Positions 29,975 to 39,247 of a stretch of 64,000 nucleotides of DNA are shown here, piece after piece. This stretch comes from an uncultured Chthonomonas sp. (GTDB taxonomy: Bacteria; Armatimonadota; Chthonomonadetes; Chthonomonadales; CAJBBX01), in the NCBI GenBank assembly GCA_903885605.1, contig CAISJD010000198.1, forward strand, positions 1 through 64,000, written 5' to 3'. The first letter of the stretch is position 1. Each line of letters begins with the position of its first letter. The notes under the pieces are model-generated. The model was given only the letters and a program-made list of their open reading frames with translations, ran no database searches and was not told the DNA's origin. The translations under genes were made by a program, and so were the position numbers.

Positions 29975-31033
29975 GTGACCAGCAACACCTACCACGACCT
30001 GGCCGCCGCAGGCGCACGGCTACCCATCGCCACCGACATGGTCCTGCGCGAGCAACCCGACCATGAGGCGATCCTGACGGACGGCGTCCGCTTGGGCAAA
30101 GTCATCGAGCAGGCGGCGCACCGGTACCAGACACCACTAGCGCTGCCGCTCATGGACCTTACCATAGAGAAGGCGGAACTTCTCGCCACGCAGGGGATTA
30201 ACCCCCAGTCGGCAGCCACCTTCCACTTCTCCGCCGCCCCAGGCGGAGAGGCCCGGGAGCGTGCGGCGTCCGCCCTCTCGGGACCGGGCCTCGCCCGACA
30301 CGCCGCGAACGTCGGAGCGGTCCGGTACGTCGCCGAGCAGACCGACCTGATCGCGTGCGGGCTCGCCATCGGCCCCTTCTCGCTGATGACCAAGCTCATC
30401 GCGGACCCCATCGCCGCCATCTACATGGCCGGCATGGGCCTTACCGGGCAGGACGACCCAGAGGTGCTGCTGGTCGAGCAGACGCTTGAACTGGCCCAGA
30501 TCGCCGTAGAGCGCTCCCTGGCCGACCAGATCGCCGCCGGCGCACGGATGATCGTGATCGCAGAGCCCGCCGTCAACTCGGTCTACATGTCCCCCAAGCA
30601 GCTAAGGAAGGGCTCCGACATTCTGGAGCGCTTCTTCACCCGTCCCATGAAGCGCCTGCGCGCCATGCTGCGCGAGGCCGACGTCGACCTGTTCCTCCAT
30701 GATTGCGGTGAGTTAGTGGACCCGATCCTCCATGCCCTCGTCGCCATGGAGCCGCACATCCTGAGCCTCGGTAGCTCACGCCTGCTCTGGGAAGATGCGG
30801 CCAAGGTGCCCGACCATATCGTCCTTTACGGGAACCTGCCCACCAAGCGGTTCTACGCCGACGACCTGACCGAGGCCATGGTAGCCGAGCAGAGCCGCGA
30901 AATCGTGCGGCGCATCCGGGCCACGGGCCACCCCCACATCCTGGGGAGCGAGTGCGACGTACTCAGTGTGCCGGGGAAGCACGCCGCCATCTCAGGCAAG
31001 GTGGCCGCCTTCATGGAGTGCGACTGCCGGTAG
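29975..31033 (+). CDS. Uroporphyrinogen decarboxylase-family protein, methylcobamide methyltransferase-like
   Basis: The 352-residue protein has the UroD-family TIM-barrel pattern, for example CGLAIGPFSLMTKLI near 128-142. It carries the zinc-ligand pattern of MtaA-type methyltransferases: His242-Asp-Cys244 in FLHDCGE and Cys327 in GSECD. The arginines that bind uroporphyrinogen in HemE are not evident, so transfer of a methyl group to or from a corrinoid or thiol is more likely than haem synthesis. GTG 29975 is used, with AAGGA seven bases upstream. The MFS gene starts three bases after its stop and is probably coupled. The substrate is unknown. Confidence 0.85.
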   Translation: MTSNTYHDLAAAGARLPIATDMVLREQPDHEAILTDGVRLGKVIEQAAHRYQTPLALPLMDLTIEKAELLATQGINPQSAATFHFSAAPGGEARERAASALSGPGLARHAANVGAVRYVAEQTDLIACGLAIGPFSLMTKLIADPIAAIYMAGMGLTGQDDPEVLLVEQTLELAQIAVERSLADQIAAGARMIVIAEPAVNSVYMSPKQLRKGSDILERFFTRPMKRLRAMLREADVDLFLHDCGELVDPILHALVAMEPHILSLGSSRLLWEDAAKVPDHIVLYGNLPTKRFYADDLTEAMVAEQSREIVRRIRATGHPHILGSECDVLSVPGKHAAISGKVAAFMECDCR

Positions 31034-31036
31034 CCC

Positions 31037-32266
31037 ATGACTGCGCCACCGAGGGCCGACTGGGAGCCGGAGAGCCACCGCCCGTGGATCCGCCGCAATG
31101 TGGCGGCTCTTTCGGCGTACTACTTCAGCTACTTCGCCGCAGTGGCGTTCATCTCGCCCCACGTGCCGGTCTACTTCCGTGCCGCAGGCTTCAGCTACAC
31201 GGAAGTGGGGCTACTGCTGGCCATGGCCAGCGTCGGCGGCGCGCTCGGGCTTATACCCGTCGGCATCCTTTCCGACCGGACGGGGCTCCGGCGGGCGTTC
31301 ATCGTCACGGGTTCGCTCATCCAGGGCATGGCCTACCTCGTGATGCCCCAGGTCAGTTCGCTCGCCGGGCTGGCGGCGCTGCAGTTCGTGGCGGGCCTGG
31401 GCGGGACGGTCGGCATCTCGGTGGCGGCGGCATTGGGCGCCGATGTCTTCGAGAACCGCTCGGCGGGTCGCATGTTCTCCATCGCGCGAGCATGGGGAAC
31501 CGCCGGCTTCGTGGTCATTATGGTCATCAAGCTGGGGGCGCCGCACCTGGGCGACGCGCCGGGCTTCTTCATCTGGATCGCGGGGTTCTGCGCCGTATCG
31601 GGACCGATGACGCTGATGGTCAAGCGGGTCCGCGCCACGAAGCGGACCGGGCGCACCAACTGGCGCGACGCCCAGGCCATCCTGTCGAGGCCGGGCGTCA
31701 GGCCGTTTGTGCTGGCCTACTTCCTGGCCTACCTTGCGATGATGTGCCTCTCGGGCAACCTGAGCCTCTATGTGGCCTCGTTCGGCGCCGCCGCACCGGT
31801 CTGGTTCGTCTCGGCCGCCTTCATCGTCAGCGCGGGCATCGAATTGCCCGGCCTGCTCGTCTGGGGCGGCGTCTCAGACCGCATCGGCCGCCTCAAGCCG
31901 CTTCGGCTGGCATTCGCCATCCTGCCGCTACGGCTGGCGGCCTACGCGCTACTGGTCAGCCCGTGGCCCGTGCTGGGTCTTCAGACGCTCCATTGCCTCA
32001 CGTTCAGCGTATTGGCCGTGGTGCCCTTCGCGTTCATGAACGACCTCTCAAGCGCCAGCCGGAAAGCCACCGGCCAGAGCATCCTCAATGCGGCGGGATC
32101 GGCTGCCTGGGCCGTGGGACCACTTCTCGCCGGCATAGTAGCGGACAGGGTGGGCATCCGATTGCTCTACGGCTTCCTCGCCTGCATCGCTGCGGCAGGC
32201 GCCGTGGTGCTCTTTACCACAGTGCGCGAGCCCGAGCCGCTGGATCAGGTGCCCAACCGCACGTAG
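31037..32266 (+). CDS. MFS transporter
   Basis: The 409-residue protein has about twelve transmembrane helices. The major facilitator loop between helices 2 and 3 reads GILSDRTGLRRAF, and the second-half counterpart is GGVSDRIGRLKPLRL. Helices 5-6 include GFVVIMVIKLGAP. The long arginine/lysine-rich loop between helices 6 and 7 (KRVRATKRTGRTNWRDA) is cytoplasmic. The substrate cannot be read from sequence. It is three bases downstream of the UroD-family gene, so it may import or export a related compound. Its 3' end overlaps the convergent asparaginase gene by 22 bases. Confidence 0.92.
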   Translation: MTAPPRADWEPESHRPWIRRNVAALSAYYFSYFAAVAFISPHVPVYFRAAGFSYTEVGLLLAMASVGGALGLIPVGILSDRTGLRRAFIVTGSLIQGMAYLVMPQVSSLAGLAALQFVAGLGGTVGISVAAALGADVFENRSAGRMFSIARAWGTAGFVVIMVIKLGAPHLGDAPGFFIWIAGFCAVSGPMTLMVKRVRATKRTGRTNWRDAQAILSRPGVRPFVLAYFLAYLAMMCLSGNLSLYVASFGAAAPVWFVSAAFIVSAGIELPGLLVWGGVSDRIGRLKPLRLAFAILPLRLAAYALLVSPWPVLGLQTLHCLTFSVLAVVPFAFMNDLSSASRKATGQSILNAAGSAAWAVGPLLAGIVADRVGIRLLYGFLACIAAAGAVVLFTTVREPEPLDQVPNRT

Positions 32267-33168
32267 ACGCCCTCGTTCACCTCGAGCCCCTGTGGATTCC
32301 GGACTGCGTAGTGCCAGAGGCGATCGGGCCGCCGGAAGCCGTCCGCCGTGGCGGCATTGCCGCAGACGCCGTCCTTCCGAACCGCGATGACCGAGGCGCC
32401 GCTGCCCTGCTTGCCCGGCCGCTTGCGGAGCAGGTAGCGGATGGTCTCCTCGCAGGCCTCCTGCGGCTCCATGCCCGTCTCCATGAGCATGATGATGCGA
32501 TAGGAAAGGCAGGCCTTCATCATTTCGTCGCCGTTGCCCGTGGCGCTGGCGGCCCCGACCTCGTTATCGACATAGAGGCCCGCGCCGATGATCGGCGAGT
32601 CGCCCACGCGGCCCGGAACCTTCCAAGCCATGCCGGAGGTGGTGCAGGCGGCGGAGAGGTCTCCGTGGAGGTCCACGGCGCAGATGCCGACCGTGTCATG
32701 CGAGTCGGAACCGGCGGCGGGCGTGAAGTGCGCCACTTCGGCGGTGGTGCGGTCTCCCAGCCACTCGGTGTAGTGGCGGCGCGAGGTCTCGGTGTGCAGC
32801 TCCTCCACCTTGAACCCCTGCGCAAGCGCGAACCGCCGAGCGTTGCCGCCCACGAGCATGACGTGCGGGGTCGCCTCCATGACGCGCCGCGCAACGTAGA
32901 TTGGGTTGCGGATGCCCGTGAGGCCCGCTACGGCGCCGGCGCCGTGGGTTCTGCCATCCATGATGGCCGCATCCAGCTCGATCACGCCCTCTGCGTTGGG
33001 CAGGCCGCCCGAACCGACCGACAGCACCTCGGGGTCATCCTCCACAGCGGCAGCGGCCAGGGCCACGGCGTCCAGAGAGGAGCCGCCCCCCGTGAGCAGG
33101 CCCCAGGCGGCGGTGCAGGCGTTGGCGCCGTACTGCCAGGTTGCGATGATGACCGGCAAGTGAGACAT
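32245..33168 (-). CDS. Glycosylasparaginase-type N-terminal-nucleophile amidohydrolase
   Basis: This family cleaves the N-glycosidic Asn-GlcNAc bond or related beta-aspartyl bonds after self-processing. The key site is Thr159 in the segment GSDSHDTVGICAVD, where cleavage between Asp158 and Thr159 would free the catalytic threonine. GRVGDSPIIGAG and ASATGNGDEMM provide the usual substrate-binding loops. The ATG at 33168 has GGGAG six bases upstream and gives a 307-residue cytosolic protein without signal peptide. It is 31 bases downstream of glcF on the same strand and may be read through from that operon. Bond preference is inferred from the family. Confidence 0.93.
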   Translation of the reverse strand: MSHLPVIIATWQYGANACTAAWGLLTGGGSSLDAVALAAAAVEDDPEVLSVGSGGLPNAEGVIELDAAIMDGRTHGAGAVAGLTGIRNPIYVARRVMEATPHVMLVGGNARRFALAQGFKVEELHTETSRRHYTEWLGDRTTAEVAHFTPAAGSDSHDTVGICAVDLHGDLSAACTTSGMAWKVPGRVGDSPIIGAGLYVDNEVGAASATGNGDEMMKACLSYRIIMLMETGMEPQEACEETIRYLLRKRPGKQGSGASVIAVRKDGVCGNAATADGFRRPDRLWHYAVRNPQGLEVNEGVYVRLGT

Positions 33169-33199
33169 CGGTGACTCCCGTCGGTTGGTCGGATATGGG

Positions 33200-34489
33200 T
33201 CAGGCTTTGCCATAGGGCGAAGCGCCGCGGCGGTAGGCCTCGGCAAGCAGCTCTACCGTATGCGCCACTCGGATCGTGGAGCCGGCTCGCGCAAGCCCCT
33301 CGCGCATCCAGGCGATGCAGCCCGGATTGCCCGCGGCCACCACGGGCGCGCCGCTGGCGATGATGTTCGCCACCTTCCGATCGAGCAACGCCGTGGCCGT
33401 CTCGGGATGTGTGACGTTGTATGTGCCGGCGCTGCCGCAGCAGAGGTCACTCTCCGCCAGCGGGACCAGCTTCAGACCCGGGATGGACCTTAGCAGGGCG
33501 CGCGGCGGCGACGTAACGCGCTGCGCGTGGGCCAGGTGGCAGGCATCGTGGTAGGCCACCGTCACGTCCAGGCGGCCCGTGGGAGGCTCAACCCCAAGAT
33601 CCACCAGGTACTCCGATATGTCGCGTGTACGGGTGGCCAGTGCGGCGGCGCGGGCAGCGTAGCGGTCGTCATCGGCCAGTAGCTCGCCGTACTCGCGCAG
33701 CGTGGAGCCGCACCCGGCCGAGTTGGTGACCAGAGCGTCGTAGTCTGCTCCCTCCAGCGCGTCGATGAGTGCCCTGGCGCGCTCACGGGCACGCTCACGG
33801 CGGCCCGCGTGGGCGTCCAGCGCACCGCAGCACCCAGCCGAGCGCGGGCAGACCACGTTGCAGCCGCACCGCGACAGGAGTTCGGCGGTAACACGGTTCA
33901 CTTCGGCGAAGAGAACGCTCATGACGCAACCGTCCAGCAGGCAGACCGTCCGTCGCGCCTTGCCGACCGCAGGCGTGAAGGCGGGCAAGCGTCCGCCTGA
34001 CCTGCCCGTACCGGACAGCGGCACGGCCGCCTCGTCGGATTGCCCCCCGGTCAGGAGCCGGGCGAAGAGGCCCGGCATGGCGGGCGCCTTTCGGAGGATG
34101 CCGGCTACCATCGAGAGCCCGGTCAGCGAGGCGCCCAGTCGGCTGCGGTCGGTCAGCGTGTCGAGCAGCATGCCGCGGGCGCCGACCTCGGCGGCGGGGC
34201 GAAGGCCCTCCTCCTCGATGCGCGCCCGGAAACCCTCAATAAGCGATCCGTAGCGAACGCCGGAGGGGCAGACGGCCTCGCAGGCGCGGCAACCCAGGCA
34301 GTTGTCCAGGTGGGCCAGGGCGGCGGCGTCCATGGCGCGGCCGCCGTCGAGCAGATGGCGCATGAGGTAGATGCGGCCGCGTGGCGACTCCGCCTCGTTC
34401 GCCGTGAGCTTGAACGTGGGGCAGGCATCCAGGCAGAAGCCGCAGCGGATGCAGCCGGCGGCGATGTCGGCGGGGCTCTTCTGGCTCAT
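33200..34489 (-). CDS. glcF: Glycolate oxidase iron-sulfur subunit
   Basis: GlcF carries electrons from the FAD subunits of glycolate dehydrogenase to the quinone pool at the inner membrane. Two ferredoxin-type clusters are clear: Cys13, 16, 19, 23 and Cys64, 67, 70, 74 (CLGCRACEAVCPSG). Two CCG domains follow, with GCVMSVLFAEVNRVTAELLSRCGC and SAGCCGAL in the first and CHLAHAQRV and DLCCGSAGTYN in the second. The ATG at 34489 overlaps the glcE stop (ATGA), and glcE overlaps glcD the same way. Length 429 is standard. The complex oxidises glycolate or related hydroxy acids. Confidence 0.94.
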   Translation of the reverse strand: MSQKSPADIAAGCIRCGFCLDACPTFKLTANEAESPRGRIYLMRHLLDGGRAMDAAALAHLDNCLGCRACEAVCPSGVRYGSLIEGFRARIEEEGLRPAAEVGARGMLLDTLTDRSRLGASLTGLSMVAGILRKAPAMPGLFARLLTGGQSDEAAVPLSGTGRSGGRLPAFTPAVGKARRTVCLLDGCVMSVLFAEVNRVTAELLSRCGCNVVCPRSAGCCGALDAHAGRRERARERARALIDALEGADYDALVTNSAGCGSTLREYGELLADDDRYAARAAALATRTRDISEYLVDLGVEPPTGRLDVTVAYHDACHLAHAQRVTSPPRALLRSIPGLKLVPLAESDLCCGSAGTYNVTHPETATALLDRKVANIIASGAPVVAAGNPGCIAWMREGLARAGSTIRVAHTVELLAEAYRRGASPYGKA

Positions 34490-35679
34490 ATCCTGCCTGC
34501 GAAGCGCCCGGGCCCGAAGGCGCAGGCGGGATCGAGGGCGGCCTTCACCGCGCGCATGAGGGGCAACTGGGCGGCGGGAACGCGCCACGCATCGCGGGTC
34601 GCTCGCTCCGACTGCGGCAAGCGCGTCCAGCGCAGGTGGCGGCATCCAGCAGCGAAGAGGCGGCGCTCGATGTCGTCCAGCGGCTCGCGGAGCGTCACTT
34701 CCGCCTCCAGGACGCCGACGGCTACGTGGGCCGCGGCGCGGCTCAGGCATGGCTCCAGCGAGCGGCAAAGCCCCTCCAGGGCCGTGGGCACGGTTGCGGC
34801 CCGCAGCCACGCCACGCCCGGCCCGGGAATGGCCGGAGGAGACGGTTCGACCTCGGGCGGCGTTGCAGCCTCGGCCTGCATGCCGCAACCGGCCGCCACG
34901 CGCCGAGCCTGCTCGATCTGCCATGCCACCGTGTCGCTGCCGCCGCTGAACTCCACCGTCAGAGCCGTCCCGACGCCGTGGGTGGCCGCCAGGCACGTCG
35001 GCAGAAGCCGCGCCAGATGCAGGGCCATTCCCGCGGCCACTGCGTCAGCCAGGCTGGGCGCTGCCGGCGAGAGCGTCGAGCAGACAGGGGGCAAGGGACG
35101 GGCTCGGAGCGTCAACTCGGTGATGAGGCCCAGAGTGCCGTGGGAGCCGCAGAAGAGCTTGCCCATGTCGTAGCCCGCCACGTTCTTGACGGTGCAGCCC
35201 CCGAAGCGCACCTCTTCGCCGTTCGAGAGCGCTGCGCGGAAGCCGAGCAGCTGGTCGCGAGGCAGGCCGTAGGCGCACTGCCGCCGCCCCTGGGCGTTGG
35301 CCGCCACCAGTCCGCCCACCGTCTCACTGGGCCGCGAGCCGAGGCCCAGGGCGGCGAACTGACCTGCCTCGGCGAGGGCCGACTGGAGGGCGCCGGCGGT
35401 GACGCCCGGCTCGACAACTACGGTCATATCGTCCGGTGAGTAGGCGAGCACGCGGTTCATGCCGGTCATGTCGATGGCGAGCCACTCGACGCCGCGCATC
35501 AGGTTGGCCTCGGCCAGGCGCATCCCGGCGCCGACCGGCACGATGGAAAGCCCATGGCGAAGCGCGCGGCTCACCTCGCCCGCGGCCTCCGCGCGCGAGG
35601 CCGGAGTGACGACCTCTGCCGGCGGCCTGTCGGCCACGAAGGGCCAGAGCGCGGCCATATCGGGTCGGGTTGCGCTCAT
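34486..35679 (-). CDS. glcE: Glycolate oxidase FAD-binding subunit
   Basis: The 397-residue protein is an FAD-binding PCMH-type subunit shorter than GlcD. It shows VPVGAGMRLAEANLM (the PP-loop region), VEPGVTAGALQSALAEAGQ and GGLVAANAQGRRQCAYGLPRDQLLGFRA, with VKNVAGYDMGKLFCGSHGTLGLITELTL typical of GlcE. It is needed with GlcD and GlcF for activity in enterobacteria. The ATG at 35679 is preferred because it overlaps the glcD stop by four bases (ATGA); GGAGG is about ten bases upstream. The order glcD-glcE-glcF is the standard one. Confidence 0.93.
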   Translation of the reverse strand: MSATRPDMAALWPFVADRPPAEVVTPASRAEAAGEVSRALRHGLSIVPVGAGMRLAEANLMRGVEWLAIDMTGMNRVLAYSPDDMTVVVEPGVTAGALQSALAEAGQFAALGLGSRPSETVGGLVAANAQGRRQCAYGLPRDQLLGFRAALSNGEEVRFGGCTVKNVAGYDMGKLFCGSHGTLGLITELTLRARPLPPVCSTLSPAAPSLADAVAAGMALHLARLLPTCLAATHGVGTALTVEFSGGSDTVAWQIEQARRVAAGCGMQAEAATPPEVEPSPPAIPGPGVAWLRAATVPTALEGLCRSLEPCLSRAAAHVAVGVLEAEVTLREPLDDIERRLFAAGCRHLRWTRLPQSERATRDAWRVPAAQLPLMRAVKAALDPACAFGPGRFAGRI

Positions 35680-37103
35680 GCCGGGACGGCCTCCGCCGAG
35701 GGTTCGGGCACGATCTTGCCGGGATTGCACAGGCCCGCCGGGTCGAAGGCGGCCTTCACTCGGCGCATGGCGGCGAGGTCGGCCTCGGAGAACATGAGCG
35801 GCATGGCGTCGCGCTTCTCCACGCCCACGCCGTGCTCGCCGGTGATGGAGCCGCCGACCTCCACACAGAGCCGCAGGATCTCCTCATTGGCGGCCAGGAC
35901 GCGGCGCAGTTCGTCCGGGTCGCGCTCGTCGAAAATCACGCAGGGGTGCAGATTGCCGTCGCCCGCATGGAAGATGTTGCAGAGGCGGACGGAGTGCCGC
36001 TCAGCGATGGCGCGAATCCGGGCCAGGACCTCCGGCAGGCGGCTACGCGGGATCAAGCCGTCCTGCGTCACCTTGTTCGGAGCCACACGGCCCAACACGC
36101 CGACGCCTTGCTTGCGGGCGAACCAGAGGCGCGCGCGCTCCTCCTCGGATGCGGCGGCGCTCACGCTGCGTGCGTTGTGCTCGGAGCAGAGGTCGCGCAC
36201 GGCGGCGGTCTCGGCGTCGAGCCCCGGCCCCAGCCCGTCCAGCTCCACCAGCAGCAGAGCCTGTGCGTCGCGGGGAAAGCCCATGGCGAAGGCGTCTTCC
36301 AGGGCGTTGATGATGATGCTGTCCATCATCTCCAGCGCACAGGGGACGATGCCCAGGGCGATGATGCGGCTCACCGTGCGCGAGGCGTCGTCCACGGAGC
36401 CGAAGACCGCCAGCAGCGTGCGAACCTGGCGCGGGTTCGGCGTGAGGCGCACCGTCACCTCGGTCACAATGCCCAGCGTGCCCTCGGAGCCCACACAGAG
36501 GCCCACCAGGTCGTAGCCGCAGGGCTCGTCGGCGTCGGAGCCCAGCTCCACGACCGAGCCGTCGGGGAGCGCCACGGTCAGCCCGCTCACATGGTTGGCC
36601 GTCACGCCGTACTTCAGCGTATGGGGACCGCTGGCGTTCTCGGCCACGTTGCCGCCGACCGTGCAGGCGGTCTGGCTGGAGGGGTCGGGCGCATAGTGGA
36701 GCCCGTAGGGCGCCGCCGCCCGCGTAATGGTGGAGTTGATGCAGCCGGCCTGGGCGCGGAGGCGCAGGTCGGCGGGGCTGACGCTGAGGACACGGTTCAT
36801 GCGCATGATGCTGATCACGACCCCGCCACAGAGCGGCGTGGCCCCGCCGGAGAGGCCCGTGCCCGTGCCGCGCGGCGTGAATGGAACGCCCATGCGAGCG
36901 CAGAGGCGCACCACGGCGGCGCACTGCTCGGTGGACTCGGGGTGGACGACCACGTCCGGCCGGCCCTTGTGGATCGTGTAGGCATCGCACTCGTAGGCCA
37001 GCATCTCGACGGGATCGGTGAGCACCTGGTCGGCGCGGAGCATCGATCGTAGCTCCGTCACCAGCCGGGTCAGGGTCTTCTGCGACGGCGCCTGGCAAAG
37101 CAT
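35676..37103 (-). CDS. glcD: Glycolate oxidase FAD-linked subunit
   Basis: GlcD is the catalytic FAD subunit that oxidises glycolate or lactate to the keto acid. FAD-binding motifs are PFTPRGTGTGLSGGATPL, VEAQAG-like LRAQAGCINSTI and GGNVAENASGPHTLKYGVTANHV. The C-terminal domain has NIFHAGDGNLHPCVIFDE and GSITGEHGVGVEKR, hallmark segments of the family. Length 475 is usual. ATG 37103 fits the family's N-terminus (LTRLVTELRSMLRADQVLTDP), but GGAG is only one base away, and TATACT ends just upstream, so a short-leader transcript or internal start at 37043 is possible. It heads the glcDEF operon. Confidence 0.95.
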   Translation of the reverse strand: MLCQAPSQKTLTRLVTELRSMLRADQVLTDPVEMLAYECDAYTIHKGRPDVVVHPESTEQCAAVVRLCARMGVPFTPRGTGTGLSGGATPLCGGVVISIMRMNRVLSVSPADLRLRAQAGCINSTITRAAAPYGLHYAPDPSSQTACTVGGNVAENASGPHTLKYGVTANHVSGLTVALPDGSVVELGSDADEPCGYDLVGLCVGSEGTLGIVTEVTVRLTPNPRQVRTLLAVFGSVDDASRTVSRIIALGIVPCALEMMDSIIINALEDAFAMGFPRDAQALLLVELDGLGPGLDAETAAVRDLCSEHNARSVSAAASEEERARLWFARKQGVGVLGRVAPNKVTQDGLIPRSRLPEVLARIRAIAERHSVRLCNIFHAGDGNLHPCVIFDERDPDELRRVLAANEEILRLCVEVGGSITGEHGVGVEKRDAMPLMFSEADLAAMRRVKAAFDPAGLCNPGKIVPEPSAEAVPA

Positions 37104-37199
37104 ACTCCGAGTATACCGCTGCAGGCCGCGCGCAAACGGTCCATAATACCGAGCCCGCCCGCAGGGCCCATAGCCGATGCCGACCGGAGGAGACGCCAC

Positions 37200-38579
<1,380 letters not shown>

Positions 38580-38588
38580 CCCGCGAGG

Positions 38589-38594
38589 TACAAT
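38589..38594 (+). promoter_or_regulatory. Possible -10 box for tRNA-Lys
   Basis: TACAAT stands 11 bases before the first base of tRNA-Lys, the same spacing as the tRNA-Glu/Leu promoter. No good -35 hexamer was found, so the call rests on the -10 match and position. Confidence 0.45.
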
Positions 38595-38605
38595 GCCCCC
38601 TGCGC

Positions 38606-38678
38606 GAGGGTATAGCTCAGCCGGCAGAGCACCGCCCTTTTAAGGCGGGTGTCCTGGGTTCGAGTCCCAGTGCCCTCA
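38606..38678 (+). tRNA. tRNA-Lys (anticodon TTT)
   Basis: The 73-base gene has acceptor stem GAGGGTA/TGCCCTC, D arm AGCTCAGCCGGCAGAGC, anticodon stem CCGCC/GGCGG with loop CTTTTAA (anticodon TTT, Lys) and T loop GGTTCGAGTCC. CCA is not encoded. It stands alone, followed by a strong hairpin. Confidence 0.97.
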
Positions 38679-38682
38679 TACA

Positions 38683-38726
38683 GACAACGGCGGCCGCCCC
38701 GACCACGGGATGCGGCCGCCGTTGTC
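38683..38726. terminator. Perfect 15-bp hairpin after tRNA-Lys
   Basis: GACAACGGCGGCCGC (38683-38697) and its exact complement (38712-38726) flank a 14-base loop. It lies four bases after tRNA-Lys and ten bases before the stop of the convergent small gene, so it can end both transcripts. There is no U run on either strand. Confidence 0.7.
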
Positions 38727-38736
38727 ACATCCGCCC

Positions 38737-39201
38737 CTACGCCTTGTGCTTGGCGAGTTCCGCCTCTTCCGCCTCGGCAAGCTCCTTGCTGCTCAGGCGG
38801 CGCGTCGCCTCGGCGGCTTCGGCGGCCGCGGTCGATGCCGGGCCGAGGGGCTTCGCCGTGGTCGGTCCCTCCAGGGGCTCCAGATCTTTCATGGCGGTGA
38901 GGATGACGTAGCGCAAGTGGAAGTCGCGCTCACGCTCGGTCAGGCGGCTCCGGCCCTCTTCGCTGAGGCCGTCGAGCCACTTCGTCTTCATCTGGTCGCG
39001 GATGTCGTGGTGGCGGCGCCGAATCTCGGTGGTGAGGCTCTCCTGCTCGATCTCAACGACCACCGACTCAGGCGAGTAGACCTTGCGGATCACTCCGGTA
39101 AGGCCGCCGAAATAGTTGTAATAGAGGCCCGACTTGAGGTCCGCCGGAACCGCCTCGCGGGTCACTACACGGATCCTGTCGCCCTCCACAGTTGCTGGCA
39201 T
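38737..39201 (-). CDS. Conserved-looking small protein of unknown function
   Basis: I do not recognise this 154-residue protein. The N-terminal ~55 residues (RIRVVTREAVPADLKSG, GGLTGVIRKVYSPESVVVEIE) look like a small beta barrel of the KOW/SH3 type, with a glycine turn followed by a V-I-R strand. A charged helical part follows, with RRRHHDIRDQMKTKWLDGLSEE and FHLRYVILTAMKDL. The C-terminus is Ala/Glu-rich and probably disordered. It has AAGGAG six bases before the ATG, good codon use and no signal peptide. It is preceded on the same strand by holB, 46 bases upstream. An RNA- or ribosome-linked role would be a guess from the barrel alone. Confidence 0.8.
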   Translation of the reverse strand: MPATVEGDRIRVVTREAVPADLKSGLYYNYFGGLTGVIRKVYSPESVVVEIEQESLTTEIRRRHHDIRDQMKTKWLDGLSEEGRSRLTERERDFHLRYVILTAMKDLEPLEGPTTAKPLGPASTAAAEAAEATRRLSSKELAEAEEAELAKHKA

Positions 39202-39247
39202 GCATCTCTCCTTGTCTTCAGCTCCGATCAGCGCGGAGCGACCCGGG

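Noticed and set aside
29975-31033. HemE (uroporphyrinogen decarboxylase) assignment
   Set aside because: The zinc-type H-x-C and C ligands and the lack of HemE arginine motifs argue for a methyltransferase-like member.
34490-34996. N-terminal extension of glcF by 169 residues
   Set aside because: The extension overlaps glcE in another frame and is Arg-rich; the ATGA overlap at 34486-34489 and the ferredoxin motif at residue 13 fix the start.
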